This document shows, one piece after another, positions 1-7,035 of a stretch of 22,753 nt of DNA. How positions within the stretch are numbered: the stretch's first letter is position 1; every line of letters begins with the position of its first letter. The notes under the pieces are model-generated. The model saw nothing but the letters and a program-made list of their open reading frames with translations. It was not told the origin of the DNA and made no database searches. The position numbers were made by a program, and so were the translations under genes. This stretch comes from an uncultured Subdoligranulum sp. (lineage in GTDB: Bacteria > Bacillota_A > Clostridia > Oscillospirales > Ruminococcaceae): assembly GCF_937890665.1 (NCBI RefSeq), contig NZ_CALADU010000088.1, forward strand, positions 1 through 22,753, written 5' to 3'.

Positions 1-285
1 GCCCATCTGGCCGCCCAGGTTGGGCAGGATGGCGTCGGGCTTTTCCTTCTCGATAATCCGCTCCACCACTTCTGCGGTCAGCGGTTCGATATAGACATGA
101 TCGGCAATGTCAGGGTCGGTCATGATGGTGGCGGGGTTGGAGTTGACCAGCACCGTCTCCACACCCTCGGACTTGAGGGCGCGGCAAGCCTGCGTGCCGG
201 AATAGTCAAACTCTGCCGCCTGTCCGATGATAATGGGGCCGGAACCAATGACCAGCACCTTTTTGATACTGGGGTCTTTAGGCAT
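1..285 (-). CDS. carB: Carbamoyl phosphate synthase large subunit, N-terminal part (runs off window)
   Basis: This is the first 95 codons of the large, ATP-using subunit that makes carbamoyl phosphate from bicarbonate, glutamine-derived ammonia and ATP, the first step of pyrimidine (and arginine) synthesis. The translated start, [18 protein letters not shown], continues into [15 protein letters not shown] and later [14 protein letters not shown], both standard for the N-terminal carboxyphosphate domain. The ATG at 285 follows an AAAGGAG site about 9 nt upstream. It overlaps the last 8 bases of carA, which points to translational coupling of the two subunits. The gene is cut by the left edge, so the rest of the roughly 1,070-residue protein cannot be judged. 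Confidence 0.96.
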   Translation of the reverse strand, partial: MPKDPSIKKVLVIGSGPIIIGQAAEFDYSGTQACRALKSEGVETVLVNSNPATIMTDPDIADHVYIEPLTAEVVERIIEKEKPDAILPNLGGQMG

Positions 286-1408
286 CGTTGTTTACTCCTT
301 TCGCCGCCAGCATACGGCTGACAAACTCGTCAAACAGGAATTCGGTGTCCTTGGGGCCACCGTTGGCTTCGGGGTGGAACTGCACGGTAAAGCAATTCCA
401 GCGGAAATAATCCACACCTTCGCAGGTGCCGTCGTTGGCATTACGGTAGCTTACGCGGCCCACCTCGGCGGACAGGGTCTCCCCTTCCACCGCGTAGCCA
501 TGGTTCTGGCTGGTGATAAAGGTCCGCTTGCCGCTGTAATGGCTGACCGGCTGGTTAGCACCGCGATGGCCGTACTTCAGCTTGATGGTCTTGGCGCCTG
601 CCGCCAAGGCCGTGAGCTGATGGCCCAGACAGATGCCGAAAGCCGGAATGCCGGAATCCAGCATCTCGCCAATGTTCTTGATAATCTCCACATTTTCTGC
701 CGGGTCTCCGGGACCGTTGGAGAGCATCAGCCCGTCGGGGTTCAGGGCAGCCAACTCGGCTGCCGTTGTGGTGCCGGGCAAAACCGTTACCCGGCAGCCC
801 CGCTTTTGCAGGCAGCGCACAATGTTGTTCTTGCAGCCCAGATCCAGCAGCGCCACATGCAGCGGCGCGCCTTCCCAAGCGCCTTCCACGGTAGGTTCGT
901 AGGTTTTGGCCTCGCGGCAGGTCACGGTCTTGACGGCTTCGGTCACCGCATAGGCCTGAATCTGGGGCAGCAGTTCTGCCACCTTCTCGGGTTCCGCAGC
1001 AGGGTCAAACTCGGTGGTGATGGCACCGTTCATAACACCGCTCTCCCGCAGGGTACGGGTCAGGCTGCGGGTATCGATGCCCTCGATGCCGATGATCCCA
1101 TACTGTTTCAGGAAGGCGTCCAGCGTCTGCTCGCTGCGGAAGTTGGACGGGGTTTTGCATGCTTCCCGCACAATGTAGCCCCGAGCCCAGATCTTGGTGC
1201 TCTCTACATCCTCATGGTTCATGCCATAGTTGCCGATGAGCGGATAGGTCTGGGTGATGATCTGCCCATAGTAGCTCGGGTCGGTCAGCGTTTCTTCAAA
1301 GCCGACCATACCGGTGGCAAACACCACTTCGCCGATGGTAGTGCCGGGGCAGCCAATGCTCTGCCCGGGGAACACCCGGCCGTTTGCCAGTATCAGATAT
1401 GCCTGCAT
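278..1408 (-). CDS. carA: Carbamoyl phosphate synthase small (glutaminase) subunit
   Basis: This 376-residue protein hydrolyses glutamine and passes ammonia to CarB. Residues 1-150 form the CarA-specific domain. Residues about 184-365 form a class I glutamine amidotransferase with SNGPGDP at 230-236, the nucleophile elbow GICLGHQ with Cys260, and His345/Glu347 in [11 protein letters not shown], so the catalytic triad is intact. Length is normal for the family. It begins 22 bases after pyrE and overlaps carB by 8 bases, so pyrE, carA and carB probably share one transcript. A pyrimidine role is more likely than an arginine role because all neighbours are pyr genes. Confidence 0.97.
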   Translation of the reverse strand: MQAYLILANGRVFPGQSIGCPGTTIGEVVFATGMVGFEETLTDPSYYGQIITQTYPLIGNYGMNHEDVESTKIWARGYIVREACKTPSNFRSEQTLDAFLKQYGIIGIEGIDTRSLTRTLRESGVMNGAITTEFDPAAEPEKVAELLPQIQAYAVTEAVKTVTCREAKTYEPTVEGAWEGAPLHVALLDLGCKNNIVRCLQKRGCRVTVLPGTTTAAELAALNPDGLMLSNGPGDPAENVEIIKNIGEMLDSGIPAFGICLGHQLTALAAGAKTIKLKYGHRGANQPVSHYSGKRTFITSQNHGYAVEGETLSAEVGRVSYRNANDGTCEGVDYFRWNCFTVQFHPEANGGPKDTEFLFDEFVSRMLAAKGVNNDA

Positions 1409-1430
1409 ATTCTAAACTCCCTGCATTCTA

Positions 1431-2027
1431 TTAAAGAGTCTGTTTGGCTGCTTCTTTCATCTTACGGCTGCCCAGATGGACCAGCGGCAGTTTGCCCTCC
1501 TTGCAGATGGGGCACTCCTCCGGCGCGTAGTTGGGCAGATCCAGCTTGAGAGCGCTGGCCACAATGGGAATCGGGGACGGCGCTTCGGCGCGGGTGCGGT
1601 CCACCACGCAGGCAATGCCCAAGCAGACGCCGCCTGCTTCCTCGATGACGCGCTTGGTCTCGAGGCTGGACACACCGGTGGTCACCACGTCCTCGGCAAT
1701 GATGCAGCGCTCACCGGGATTGATTTTAAACCGTTTGAGGGTCATCACATTGTCCACCCGCTCGGTGAAGATGGCACGCTTACCCATCTGGCGGCCCAGC
1801 TCATAGGCATAAACGATGCCGCCCATGGCGGGACCGACTACGACGTCTACGTCCAGCGCCTTCAGCTTTTCGGCCACAGGCGCCATGACTTCCGCGCACT
1901 TGTCAGGATACTGCTGCAGGAACGCCATCTGGCAGTAGGCACCGGAATGCCGGCCCGACGACAGCAGAAAATGTCCTTCCAAAAAGGCTTCACATTCCTT
2001 CAAAACTTCGATTGCTTCTCTCGCCAT
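1431..2027 (-). CDS. pyrE: Orotate phosphoribosyltransferase
   Basis: The enzyme joins orotate to PRPP to give OMP. At 198 residues it has the expected phosphoribosyltransferase fold. GPAMGGI lies near residues 65-71, and the PRPP loop CIIAEDVVTTGVSS at about 108-121 carries the acidic pair and the TTG turn. The C-terminal end holds CPIC (172-175) and a PLVHLGSRK tail, a variant I associate with clostridial and archaeal PyrE proteins; the Cys pair might bind metal, which is inference. The start ATG follows an AGGAGG site 7-8 nt upstream. An 83-base gap separates it from pyrD and contains a promoter-like sequence, so it can probably be transcribed apart from pyrC-F-K-D. Confidence 0.95.
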   Translation of the reverse strand: MAREAIEVLKECEAFLEGHFLLSSGRHSGAYCQMAFLQQYPDKCAEVMAPVAEKLKALDVDVVVGPAMGGIVYAYELGRQMGKRAIFTERVDNVMTLKRFKINPGERCIIAEDVVTTGVSSLETKRVIEEAGGVCLGIACVVDRTRAEAPSPIPIVASALKLDLPNYAPEECPICKEGKLPLVHLGSRKMKEAAKQTL

Positions 2028-2059
2028 GATACTTTCCTCCTAATAGAATCACTCAGTTT

Positions 2060-2088
2060 ATAGTAGCATAAATTGCATATTATTGCAA
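2060..2088 (-). promoter_or_regulatory. Candidate internal promoter for pyrE-carA-carB
   Basis: On the minus strand TTGCAA (2083-2088) is followed after exactly 17 bases by TACTAT (2060-2065), in the only sizeable AT-rich gap inside the pyr cluster. The predicted start lies about 25-30 bases before the pyrE ATG, just upstream of its AGGAGG site. No terminator hairpin is seen between pyrD and pyrE, so read-through from upstream is still possible. Confidence 0.6.
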
Positions 2089-2110
2089 GAATAACGCATA
2101 AAAATTCAAA

Positions 2111-3019
2111 TCAACCTCGTGCACAGCCGCGGATCTCATCCAGCGTCTTAACACCGTGGGCATCCATCCACTGACCGATCTCGGCAGTGATGCGCACACA
2201 GGCTTGCGGATCCAAGAAGTTGGCTGTACCGACCTGCACCGCTGCTGCACCGGCCATGATAAATTCCAGCGCGTCCCGGCCGGTCAGGATACCGCCGAGG
2301 CCCACCACCGGGATGTTGACAGCGCCCACCGCCTGCCAGACCATCCGCAGAGCAATGGGGCGTACCGCCGGACCGGACAGGCCCGCGAAGGTGTTGTTGA
2401 ACACCGGGCGGCGTTTTTCCAGATCGATGGCGCAGGCTTGGAAGGTATTGCACAGGCTGATGCCATCGGCGCCGGCAGCTTCCACCGCCTTGCACATCTC
2501 GGGGATACTCTCGGCCTGCGGGCTGAGTTTGACTACCAGCGGCACCGTGCAGACTTTGCGTACCGCACTGACCACCTCGCTGGCGTCCTGCGCGCGGATG
2601 CCGAAGGCAAGACCGCCTTGCTTTACGTTGGGGCAACTGATGTTCAGCTCCAGAATATCGATGCCGGCAGCACAGAGCATCTCCACACCCTCGACATTTT
2701 CTTCGATGGTATGGCCGCCCAGATTGGCCCAGACGGTGGTGCCGCAGCGGCGCATGGCCGGCAGCTCATGGTCGATGAAATGCTGTACGCCGGGGTTCTG
2801 CAAACCAATAGAGTTCATCAGCCCGGAAGGCGTTTCGTAGAGGCGTTCTCCCTCATTGCCGGGCTGACCGTTCAATGTCAGACCCTTACCGGAGATGCCG
2901 CCCAACAGGCGCAGGTCCTCGATGTCGGCGTATTCCGGGCCGAAGCCGAAAGTACCGGAAGCGGCAATGACCGGACCGGCCAAACGCTTACCGAGAAAAT
3001 CCACATGCAGGTCCGCCAT
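2111..3019 (-). CDS. pyrD: Dihydroorotate dehydrogenase, class 1B catalytic subunit
   Basis: This is an FMN-containing TIM barrel that oxidises dihydroorotate to orotate. Its 302 residues match the class 1B (PyrDB) type, which works as a heterotetramer with PyrK and uses NAD+. Visible marks are SGTFGFGPEY near the N terminus, NISCPNVKQGG at 126-136 with the class 1 catalytic-base Cys at about 129, NTF at 191-193, and the FMN phosphate loop VVGLGGI at 238-244. The ATG shares one base with the pyrK stop (TGATG) and has a GGAGG site 10 nt upstream, so translation of the two subunits is coupled. The pyrK partner next door supports the 1B assignment over the fumarate-dependent 1A type. Confidence 0.96.
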   Translation of the reverse strand: MADLHVDFLGKRLAGPVIAASGTFGFGPEYADIEDLRLLGGISGKGLTLNGQPGNEGERLYETPSGLMNSIGLQNPGVQHFIDHELPAMRRCGTTVWANLGGHTIEENVEGVEMLCAAGIDILELNISCPNVKQGGLAFGIRAQDASEVVSAVRKVCTVPLVVKLSPQAESIPEMCKAVEAAGADGISLCNTFQACAIDLEKRRPVFNNTFAGLSGPAVRPIALRMVWQAVGAVNIPVVGLGGILTGRDALEFIMAGAAAVQVGTANFLDPQACVRITAEIGQWMDAHGVKTLDEIRGCARG

Positions 3020-3789
3020 CAGTCAAACACCTCCTCGGCTTGGAATACAGGGCCATCCTTACAGACCGTGCGGGGGCCTACCTTCGTATGGCAGGTGCAG
3101 CCCAGACAGGCGCCCAAACCACAGGCCATCTTCTTTTCCAGACTGGCAAGGCAAGGTTTGCCCGCTGCGACGCAGAGCTTGGCCACGCCGCGCATCATAA
3201 CCATCGGTCCGCAGGTGAGCACCACATCGTAATTGGCCGCATCCAGCAGGTCGGTGACCAGACCGTGGTGGCCATGGGCGCCGGAATCGGTGGCCAGATG
3301 GATGGTATGGCACCAAGGCACAAAGGCTTCCATGCCGTAAGGTTCATCCCGGAAGCCCACATACAAGTCGGGGCGTACCCCGGCGCGGCAAAGCTGCTTG
3401 CAGAGCAGCAGCAGCGGCGCCGTGCCGATGCCGCCGCCTACCACCGCGATGTTCTTGTACTGCTGGGCCAAAGCATCGGTAGCAAACCCATTGCCGCAGG
3501 GGCCGGTGACTGTCAGCGTCTGACCGGGCTGGAGGGCCGCCAGTTTCTGGGTTCCCTCCCCCTTGACCTGATACAGAAAGGTCAGTGCCCCCGTCTGGTT
3601 GTCGAAATCATGGACGCTGATGGGCCGGGAAAGAATCGGCGTGGCGTCGGGCGCCCAAGCACGCAGCATATAGAATTGACCGGCGTGAGGTTCGTGGCTG
3701 GGGTCCTGCCACTGCACCACCAGACGGCGGATGTCCGGCGCAAGGGCTTCCTGCGCCAACACTTGGATCTTACAGCTTATTGCATTCAC
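3019..3789 (-). CDS. pyrK: Dihydroorotate dehydrogenase electron transfer subunit
   Basis: PyrK carries FAD and a [2Fe-2S] cluster and passes electrons from PyrD to NAD+. I place the start at a GTG (3789), giving 256 residues, because GGGAGG lies 9 nt upstream; an ATG at 3822 would add 11 residues deep inside pyrF and has no comparable site. Seen motifs: RPIS (55-58) for FAD, GGGIGTAP (118-125) and CGPMVMM (193-199) for the NAD-binding part, and the cluster Cys at about 223, 228, 231 and 243 in MACGLGACLGC followed by TVC. The gene overlaps the end of pyrF by 20 bases and the start of pyrD by 1, a tight coupled arrangement. Confidence 0.95.
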   Translation of the reverse strand: MNAISCKIQVLAQEALAPDIRRLVVQWQDPSHEPHAGQFYMLRAWAPDATPILSRPISVHDFDNQTGALTFLYQVKGEGTQKLAALQPGQTLTVTGPCGNGFATDALAQQYKNIAVVGGGIGTAPLLLLCKQLCRAGVRPDLYVGFRDEPYGMEAFVPWCHTIHLATDSGAHGHHGLVTDLLDAANYDVVLTCGPMVMMRGVAKLCVAAGKPCLASLEKKMACGLGACLGCTCHTKVGPRTVCKDGPVFQAEEVFD

Positions 3790-4630
3790 CCTGAATATCC
3801 TCCCGCATACGCACACATTCATTATAGGCGGCCTCGTCGAAAGCCACGCCGGGCTGCTTCTTGTAGGCCAACAGGATGCCGCGGCTGGAATTGACCACGC
3901 CGCCGTTGCCCTTGCTCAAGTACTGGGCGATGTCTGCGGCTTTGCCGCCCTGCGCACCATACCCGGGGATCAGGAAGAAGGTGTTCTTGTAGGCTGCGCG
4001 GATGGCGGTAGCCTCTTCGGTATGGGTACCACCGATGACCAGACCGATGCTGGAATAGCCGTGCTCACCCATGTAATCCTTGCCCAGTTCGGTCAGGCTG
4101 TCGCCCACCAGATCGTAGATGTGACGGCCGTCGGCCAGTTTCTGGTACTCAAAATCTTTGGCGCCGGGGTTGGAAGTACGGCAAAGCACAAAGACACCCT
4201 TGCCCTGTTCCTTGCAGTACGGCAGATAGGGGCTGATGGAGTCCAGACCCATATAGGGAGCCAGCGTGATGATGTCTGCCTCAAAGTCGCCGGTAAAGTG
4301 CGCCTTGGCATACATCTCAGCGGTCTTAGCAATGTCGCCGCGCTTGATATCGGCAATGACCGGCAAACCGGTGGCCCGGGCCATCTTCAGCGTTTCGGCA
4401 TAAGCACGCATGCCGTCCAGCCCCAGCGACTCATAGTAGGCGATCTGTACTTTGTAGCAGCCCGCCACACCTTTGGTCGCTTCGATCAGGGCGCGGTTGA
4501 AATCCGTCACATTCTCTCCCGCGGTTTTGGCAGAATCGATGGTGGGCAGATAGCTGATCTCGGTATCCAGACCGACACAGACCGGGCCGTTGGCAGCTAC
4601 GCTCTCGTACAGTTTATCCATATTGGTCAT
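3770..4630 (-). CDS. pyrF: Orotidine 5'-phosphate decarboxylase (long type)
   Basis: The enzyme decarboxylates OMP to UMP, the last step of the pathway. At 286 residues it belongs to the longer type 2 PyrF group rather than the roughly 230-residue Bacillus/E. coli form. VGLDTE lies near residue 20, FNRALIEAT at 44-52 and the catalytic VIADIKRGDI at 91-100 with Asp94 and Lys96; LIPGYGAQGG near the C terminus binds phosphate. The first ATG (4630) is preferred because GGGGGA lies 7-8 nt before it; a second ATG three codons later is too far from that site. It follows pyrC by 27 bases and overlaps pyrK. Confidence 0.95.
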   Translation of the reverse strand: MTNMDKLYESVAANGPVCVGLDTEISYLPTIDSAKTAGENVTDFNRALIEATKGVAGCYKVQIAYYESLGLDGMRAYAETLKMARATGLPVIADIKRGDIAKTAEMYAKAHFTGDFEADIITLAPYMGLDSISPYLPYCKEQGKGVFVLCRTSNPGAKDFEYQKLADGRHIYDLVGDSLTELGKDYMGEHGYSSIGLVIGGTHTEEATAIRAAYKNTFFLIPGYGAQGGKAADIAQYLSKGNGGVVNSSRGILLAYKKQPGVAFDEAAYNECVRMREDIQGECNKL

Positions 4631-4657
4631 GATGGTTCCCCCGTTCTTTTCTCGTTG

Positions 4658-5848
4658 TTATTCCTCAATCTGAAAGGTCACCTTGCCACCCTTGATGGTG
4701 GTGACCACTTTGCCGAACAGATACGCGCCGTCGTAGGGGCAGTTCTTGCTCTTGCTGTGCAGCTCAGCCGCACTGACCTGATACATATGGTCCAAATCCA
4801 CCAGCACCACGTCCGCGTCATAGCCGGGTTCCAGCAGTCCCTTGCGGTCTGCCAGCCCCATCACAGCGGCCGGGCCGGCGCTCATCAGGAAGCTGAGCAG
4901 TTCCAGCGGCAGGCACTGTTCCCGGCAGAGTTTGGTGTAGCAGACGCCGAAGGCCGTTTCCAACCCCACCATGCCGGCAGCGCCCTTCGCTTTTTCCTCG
5001 TCGGTATGGGGCGCATGGTCGGTACCGATGCAGGTCACGGTACCATCCTTGATGGCCTCGATGAGAGCCGTCACATCATCCGCCTTGCGGATGGGCGGAT
5101 TGACCCGGTATTGCAGGCGGCTGTCGTCAAACCAGAGATGATGGGGTGTCACTTCGCAACTGACCCGGGCGCCCCGCATCCGGCTAGAGCGGATGGCGTC
5201 CACCGCTTCCTTAGTGGAAACATGGCACATATGCAGCCGGGTGCCGTAGTACTCGGCCAGATGGCAGTTGCGTACCGTCTCGATGTTTTCGGCCAGACGG
5301 TAGTCCCACGGGCTGATGTCACTGTCCTCGGCATGGGACATCACGGTGAGTCCCCGCTCGGTGGCCAGTGCAAAGACCCGGGCCATCACCGCGTTGTTCA
5401 TAACGCCATGGCCATCTTCGGTGATGAATTTGACGTCTTCGGGCAAGACAGCCAGATGATCGATGGTTTTGCCGTCGAAGTTCTGGGTGATGGAAACCGT
5501 CTGGTTGGCATCACACAGGCCGATACGGCGAGCTTCTTCTTCCACCGCATGGGCGATCTCTGCCGAAGAGCAGACCGGCTTGGTGTTGGGCATCAGGTTC
5601 ACGAAGGTGTACCCACCTGCGGCAGCCGCCGCAGACCCGGTGGCGATATCCTCTTTGTATTCAAGCCCCGGTGTGCGCCAATGGCAATGGGTGTCGATGA
5701 AGGCGGGCAGCACCGTGCGGCCCTTGGCATCCAGCACTTCCTCCCCTTCGGGGACCAGCAGCCCCTGTCCGACGGCAGCAATTTTGCCGTCGCGCAGCCA
5801 CAGTTCAATGGGTTTTCCAGTGCTGTCTTTCGCATGGCGGATCAGCAT
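4658..5848 (-). CDS. pyrC: Dihydroorotase, class I
   Basis: This zinc amidohydrolase cyclises carbamoyl aspartate to dihydroorotate. The start at 5848 is chosen because AGGAGG sits 7 nt upstream and the protein then begins at the normal dihydroorotase N terminus, giving 396 residues; the open frame continues upstream to 5998, but that part is leader RNA. Metal-site motifs are all present: DTHCHW (His54, His56), SHAED (His172), MCHVST (His209) and GTDHAPH (Asp277). It is the first structural gene of the cluster, so the attenuator-like leader directly controls it and, through it, pyrF, pyrK and pyrD. Confidence 0.95.
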   Translation of the reverse strand: MLIRHAKDSTGKPIELWLRDGKIAAVGQGLLVPEGEEVLDAKGRTVLPAFIDTHCHWRTPGLEYKEDIATGSAAAAAGGYTFVNLMPNTKPVCSSAEIAHAVEEEARRIGLCDANQTVSITQNFDGKTIDHLAVLPEDVKFITEDGHGVMNNAVMARVFALATERGLTVMSHAEDSDISPWDYRLAENIETVRNCHLAEYYGTRLHMCHVSTKEAVDAIRSSRMRGARVSCEVTPHHLWFDDSRLQYRVNPPIRKADDVTALIEAIKDGTVTCIGTDHAPHTDEEKAKGAAGMVGLETAFGVCYTKLCREQCLPLELLSFLMSAGPAAVMGLADRKGLLEPGYDADVVLVDLDHMYQVSAAELHSKSKNCPYDGAYLFGKVVTTIKGGKVTFQIEE

Positions 5849-5901
5849 GGCAAGACCTCCTGTTTTTCTTTCCACAACCCGACGTTTTTCGACGTGCGGG
5901 C

Positions 5902-5932
5902 AAAAAAAAACTTTTCCCCAAAAGGGAAAAGT
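5902..5932 (-). terminator. Intrinsic terminator in the pyrC leader (attenuator)
   Basis: On the minus strand ACTTTTCCC (5932-5924) pairs with GGGAAAAGT (5918-5910), optionally extended inward by a T-G pair, and nine T residues (5910-5902) follow. This is a clear factor-independent terminator 53 bases before the pyrC start codon and about 110 bases into the transcript, so it must be regulated or bypassed for the operon to be expressed. Confidence 0.88.
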
Positions 5933-6009
5933 CAAAAAACGATACCCTGTGCGGTGCCGGGAAAGAACACCCCACCGTACATTTTCAAGCTGGTCCAACA
6001 GCTCATCAT
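5932..6009 (-). CDS. Candidate leader peptide (25 aa) of the pyrC attenuator
   Basis: A short open frame starts with tandem ATG codons (6009-6004) after GGGAGAGGTG at a normal distance of about 6 nt. It runs 25 codons, beginning MMSCWTSLKMYGG and ending TAQGIVF, then stops at TGA (5934-5932). The stop codon touches the first base of the terminator stem, so a ribosome finishing this peptide would cover the 5' arm and stop the terminator forming. No homologue is known to me. The frame could be chance, since it is short, but start site, ribosome binding site and stop position together make a regulatory leader peptide plausible. Confidence 0.55.
   Translation of the reverse strand: MMSCWTSLKMYGGVFFPGTAQGIVF
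5948..5981 (-). other. Hairpin followed by U tract in the pyrC leader (possible RNA polymerase pause site)
   Basis: On the minus strand TGTACGGTG (5981-5973) pairs with CACCGCACA (5956-5948) with one A-C mismatch, and GGG/CCC can extend it inside. Six T residues (5939-5934) follow about 8 bases later, just before the terminator. In the known pyrBI leader a pause hairpin before a U-rich stretch makes polymerase slow down when UTP is low. That function here is inference. Confidence 0.5.
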
Positions 6010-6042
6010 GTGGCGCACCTCTCCCTTACACAGATTTTACTT

Positions 6043-6071
6043 ATTGTACCATGCCGCGGCGCCCCTGTCAA
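6043..6071 (-). promoter_or_regulatory. Sigma-A type promoter of the pyr cluster
   Basis: On the minus strand a perfect -35 TTGACA (6066-6071) is followed after 17 bases by TACAAT (6043-6048). Transcription should begin near 6036, giving a leader of roughly 190 bases before pyrC. This is among the best promoter matches in the window, which fits control by attenuation rather than by promoter strength. Confidence 0.85.
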
Positions 6072-6163
6072 TGCGGCGCGGTGGTTTCGCAAGCGAGGGA
6101 TTTTATGGATTTTTGCGTCAACTTTTGGACATTTTGACAAAAAAGCCTCCACAATGGCGGGCG

Positions 6164-6192
6164 TTGCCTTTTACAAAAAAGTGTGTTACTAT
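6164..6192 (+). promoter_or_regulatory. Weak candidate promoter for cysE
   Basis: TTGCCT (6164-6169) and TACTAT (6187-6192) are separated by 17 bases, about 49 bases before the cysE start codon. Each hexamer matches the consensus at four of six positions. An upstream TTGACA at 6134-6139 has no -10 partner at the right distance. I see no T-box or S-box elements in the leader. Confidence 0.4.
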
Positions 6193-6240
6193 CTATTTTA
6201 TAAAAGTAGGGTGTAAAACAAAAGTAGAGAGGGAATCATT

Positions 6241-6900
6241 ATGGGGCTTTGGGAAGACGCCAAAAACATTCGTGATAAGGACCCGGCAGCGCGCAACGTG
6301 CTGGAAGTCATTATTCTATATCCCGGTTTTCATGTTCTGGTCACCCACCGCATTGCTCATTTTCTGTACCAGAAAAAGTGCTTTTTTGTCGCCCGGTTGA
6401 TCAGCCAGCTTTCCCGTCATTTCACCGGCATCGAAATCCACCCCGGTGCCAAGATTGGCCACAAGCTGTTCATCGACCACGGCATGGGCATCGTCTTTGG
6501 CGAAACCACCGAGATCGGCGACAACTGCACCATCTATCACGGCGTTACGCTGGGCGGCACCGGCAAGGATACCGGCAAGCGTCACCCCACTTTGGGGGAC
6601 AATGTGCTGGTGGGCGCCGGCGCCAAAGTGCTGGGTCCGGTCTACATTGGGGACAACGTCCGCGTGGGTGCCGGCAGCGTGGTGCTGAAAAACCTGCCCG
6701 CCAACGCCACCGCCGTAGGCGTACCGGCCGAAGTCGTCCGGGTGGGTAATATCAAGTGCTGTCCGGCAGATGACTTGGACCAGCAGGCTCTGCCCGACAT
6801 CACCAACCAGCGTATCTCGGAACTGGAAGCCCGGCTCAGCCGGATGGAAGCCAAGCTGCAAGGCGAATATCCGCCGGACAAACCCCGTTCCCCACAATAA
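6241..6900 (+). CDS. cysE: Serine O-acetyltransferase
   Basis: CysE acetylates serine with acetyl-CoA to give O-acetylserine, the acceptor for sulfide in cysteine synthesis. The 219-residue protein has a short N-terminal helical part (to about residue 60), then a left-handed beta-helix of hexapeptide repeats (about 62-165). Key motifs are GIEIHPGA (63-70), the catalytic FIDHGMG (77-83) with His80, IYHGVTLGGTG (98-108) and GVPAEVVR (160-167). A short coiled-coil-like tail follows. GAGAGGG lies 7 nt before the ATG. It is transcribed away from the pyr cluster and ended by its own terminator, so it is a single-gene unit. No cysK is adjacent. Confidence 0.95.
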   Translation: MGLWEDAKNIRDKDPAARNVLEVIILYPGFHVLVTHRIAHFLYQKKCFFVARLISQLSRHFTGIEIHPGAKIGHKLFIDHGMGIVFGETTEIGDNCTIYHGVTLGGTGKDTGKRHPTLGDNVLVGAGAKVLGPVYIGDNVRVGAGSVVLKNLPANATAVGVPAEVVRVGNIKCCPADDLDQQALPDITNQRISELEARLSRMEAKLQGEYPPDKPRSPQ

Positions 6901-6905
6901 GCGAC

Positions 6906-6935
6906 AGCACAGCGGTTTCTCCGCTGTGCTTTTTT
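6906..6935 (+). terminator. Terminator after cysE
   Basis: AGCACAGCGG (6906-6915), a TTTCT loop and CCGCTGTGCT (6921-6930) form a 10-bp stem followed by a T6 run, starting 6 bases after the cysE stop. Confidence 0.9.
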
Positions 6936-7035
6936 GTTTGCTTCATTTTATTATACTGGTTTTCTTGCCGTAGAAAGTATGATAGAATGAAGGCAATATC
7001 GCGGCGATGTATTCGCGGAAAGGGTCCTGCCTACC

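Noticed and set aside
6014..6034. AAGGGAGAGGTG in the pyrC leader as a PyrR binding loop
   Set aside because: Only the GNGAGG part of the PyrR consensus as I recall it fits; the preceding UCC is absent, and the bases serve better as the ribosome site of the leader peptide. Not fully excluded.
6072..6240. T-box or SAM riboswitch before cysE
   Set aside because: No T-box sequence, specifier stem or terminator is present in the short leader.
3731..6400. A very long plus-strand open frame (889 codons) opposite pyrK, pyrF and pyrC
   Set aside because: It is a shadow: the minus strand carries complete enzymes with catalytic motifs and ribosome sites, and the antisense frame is open only because of biased third positions. 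The same holds for plus-strand frames at 227-1549, 1476-2063 and 2156-3232.
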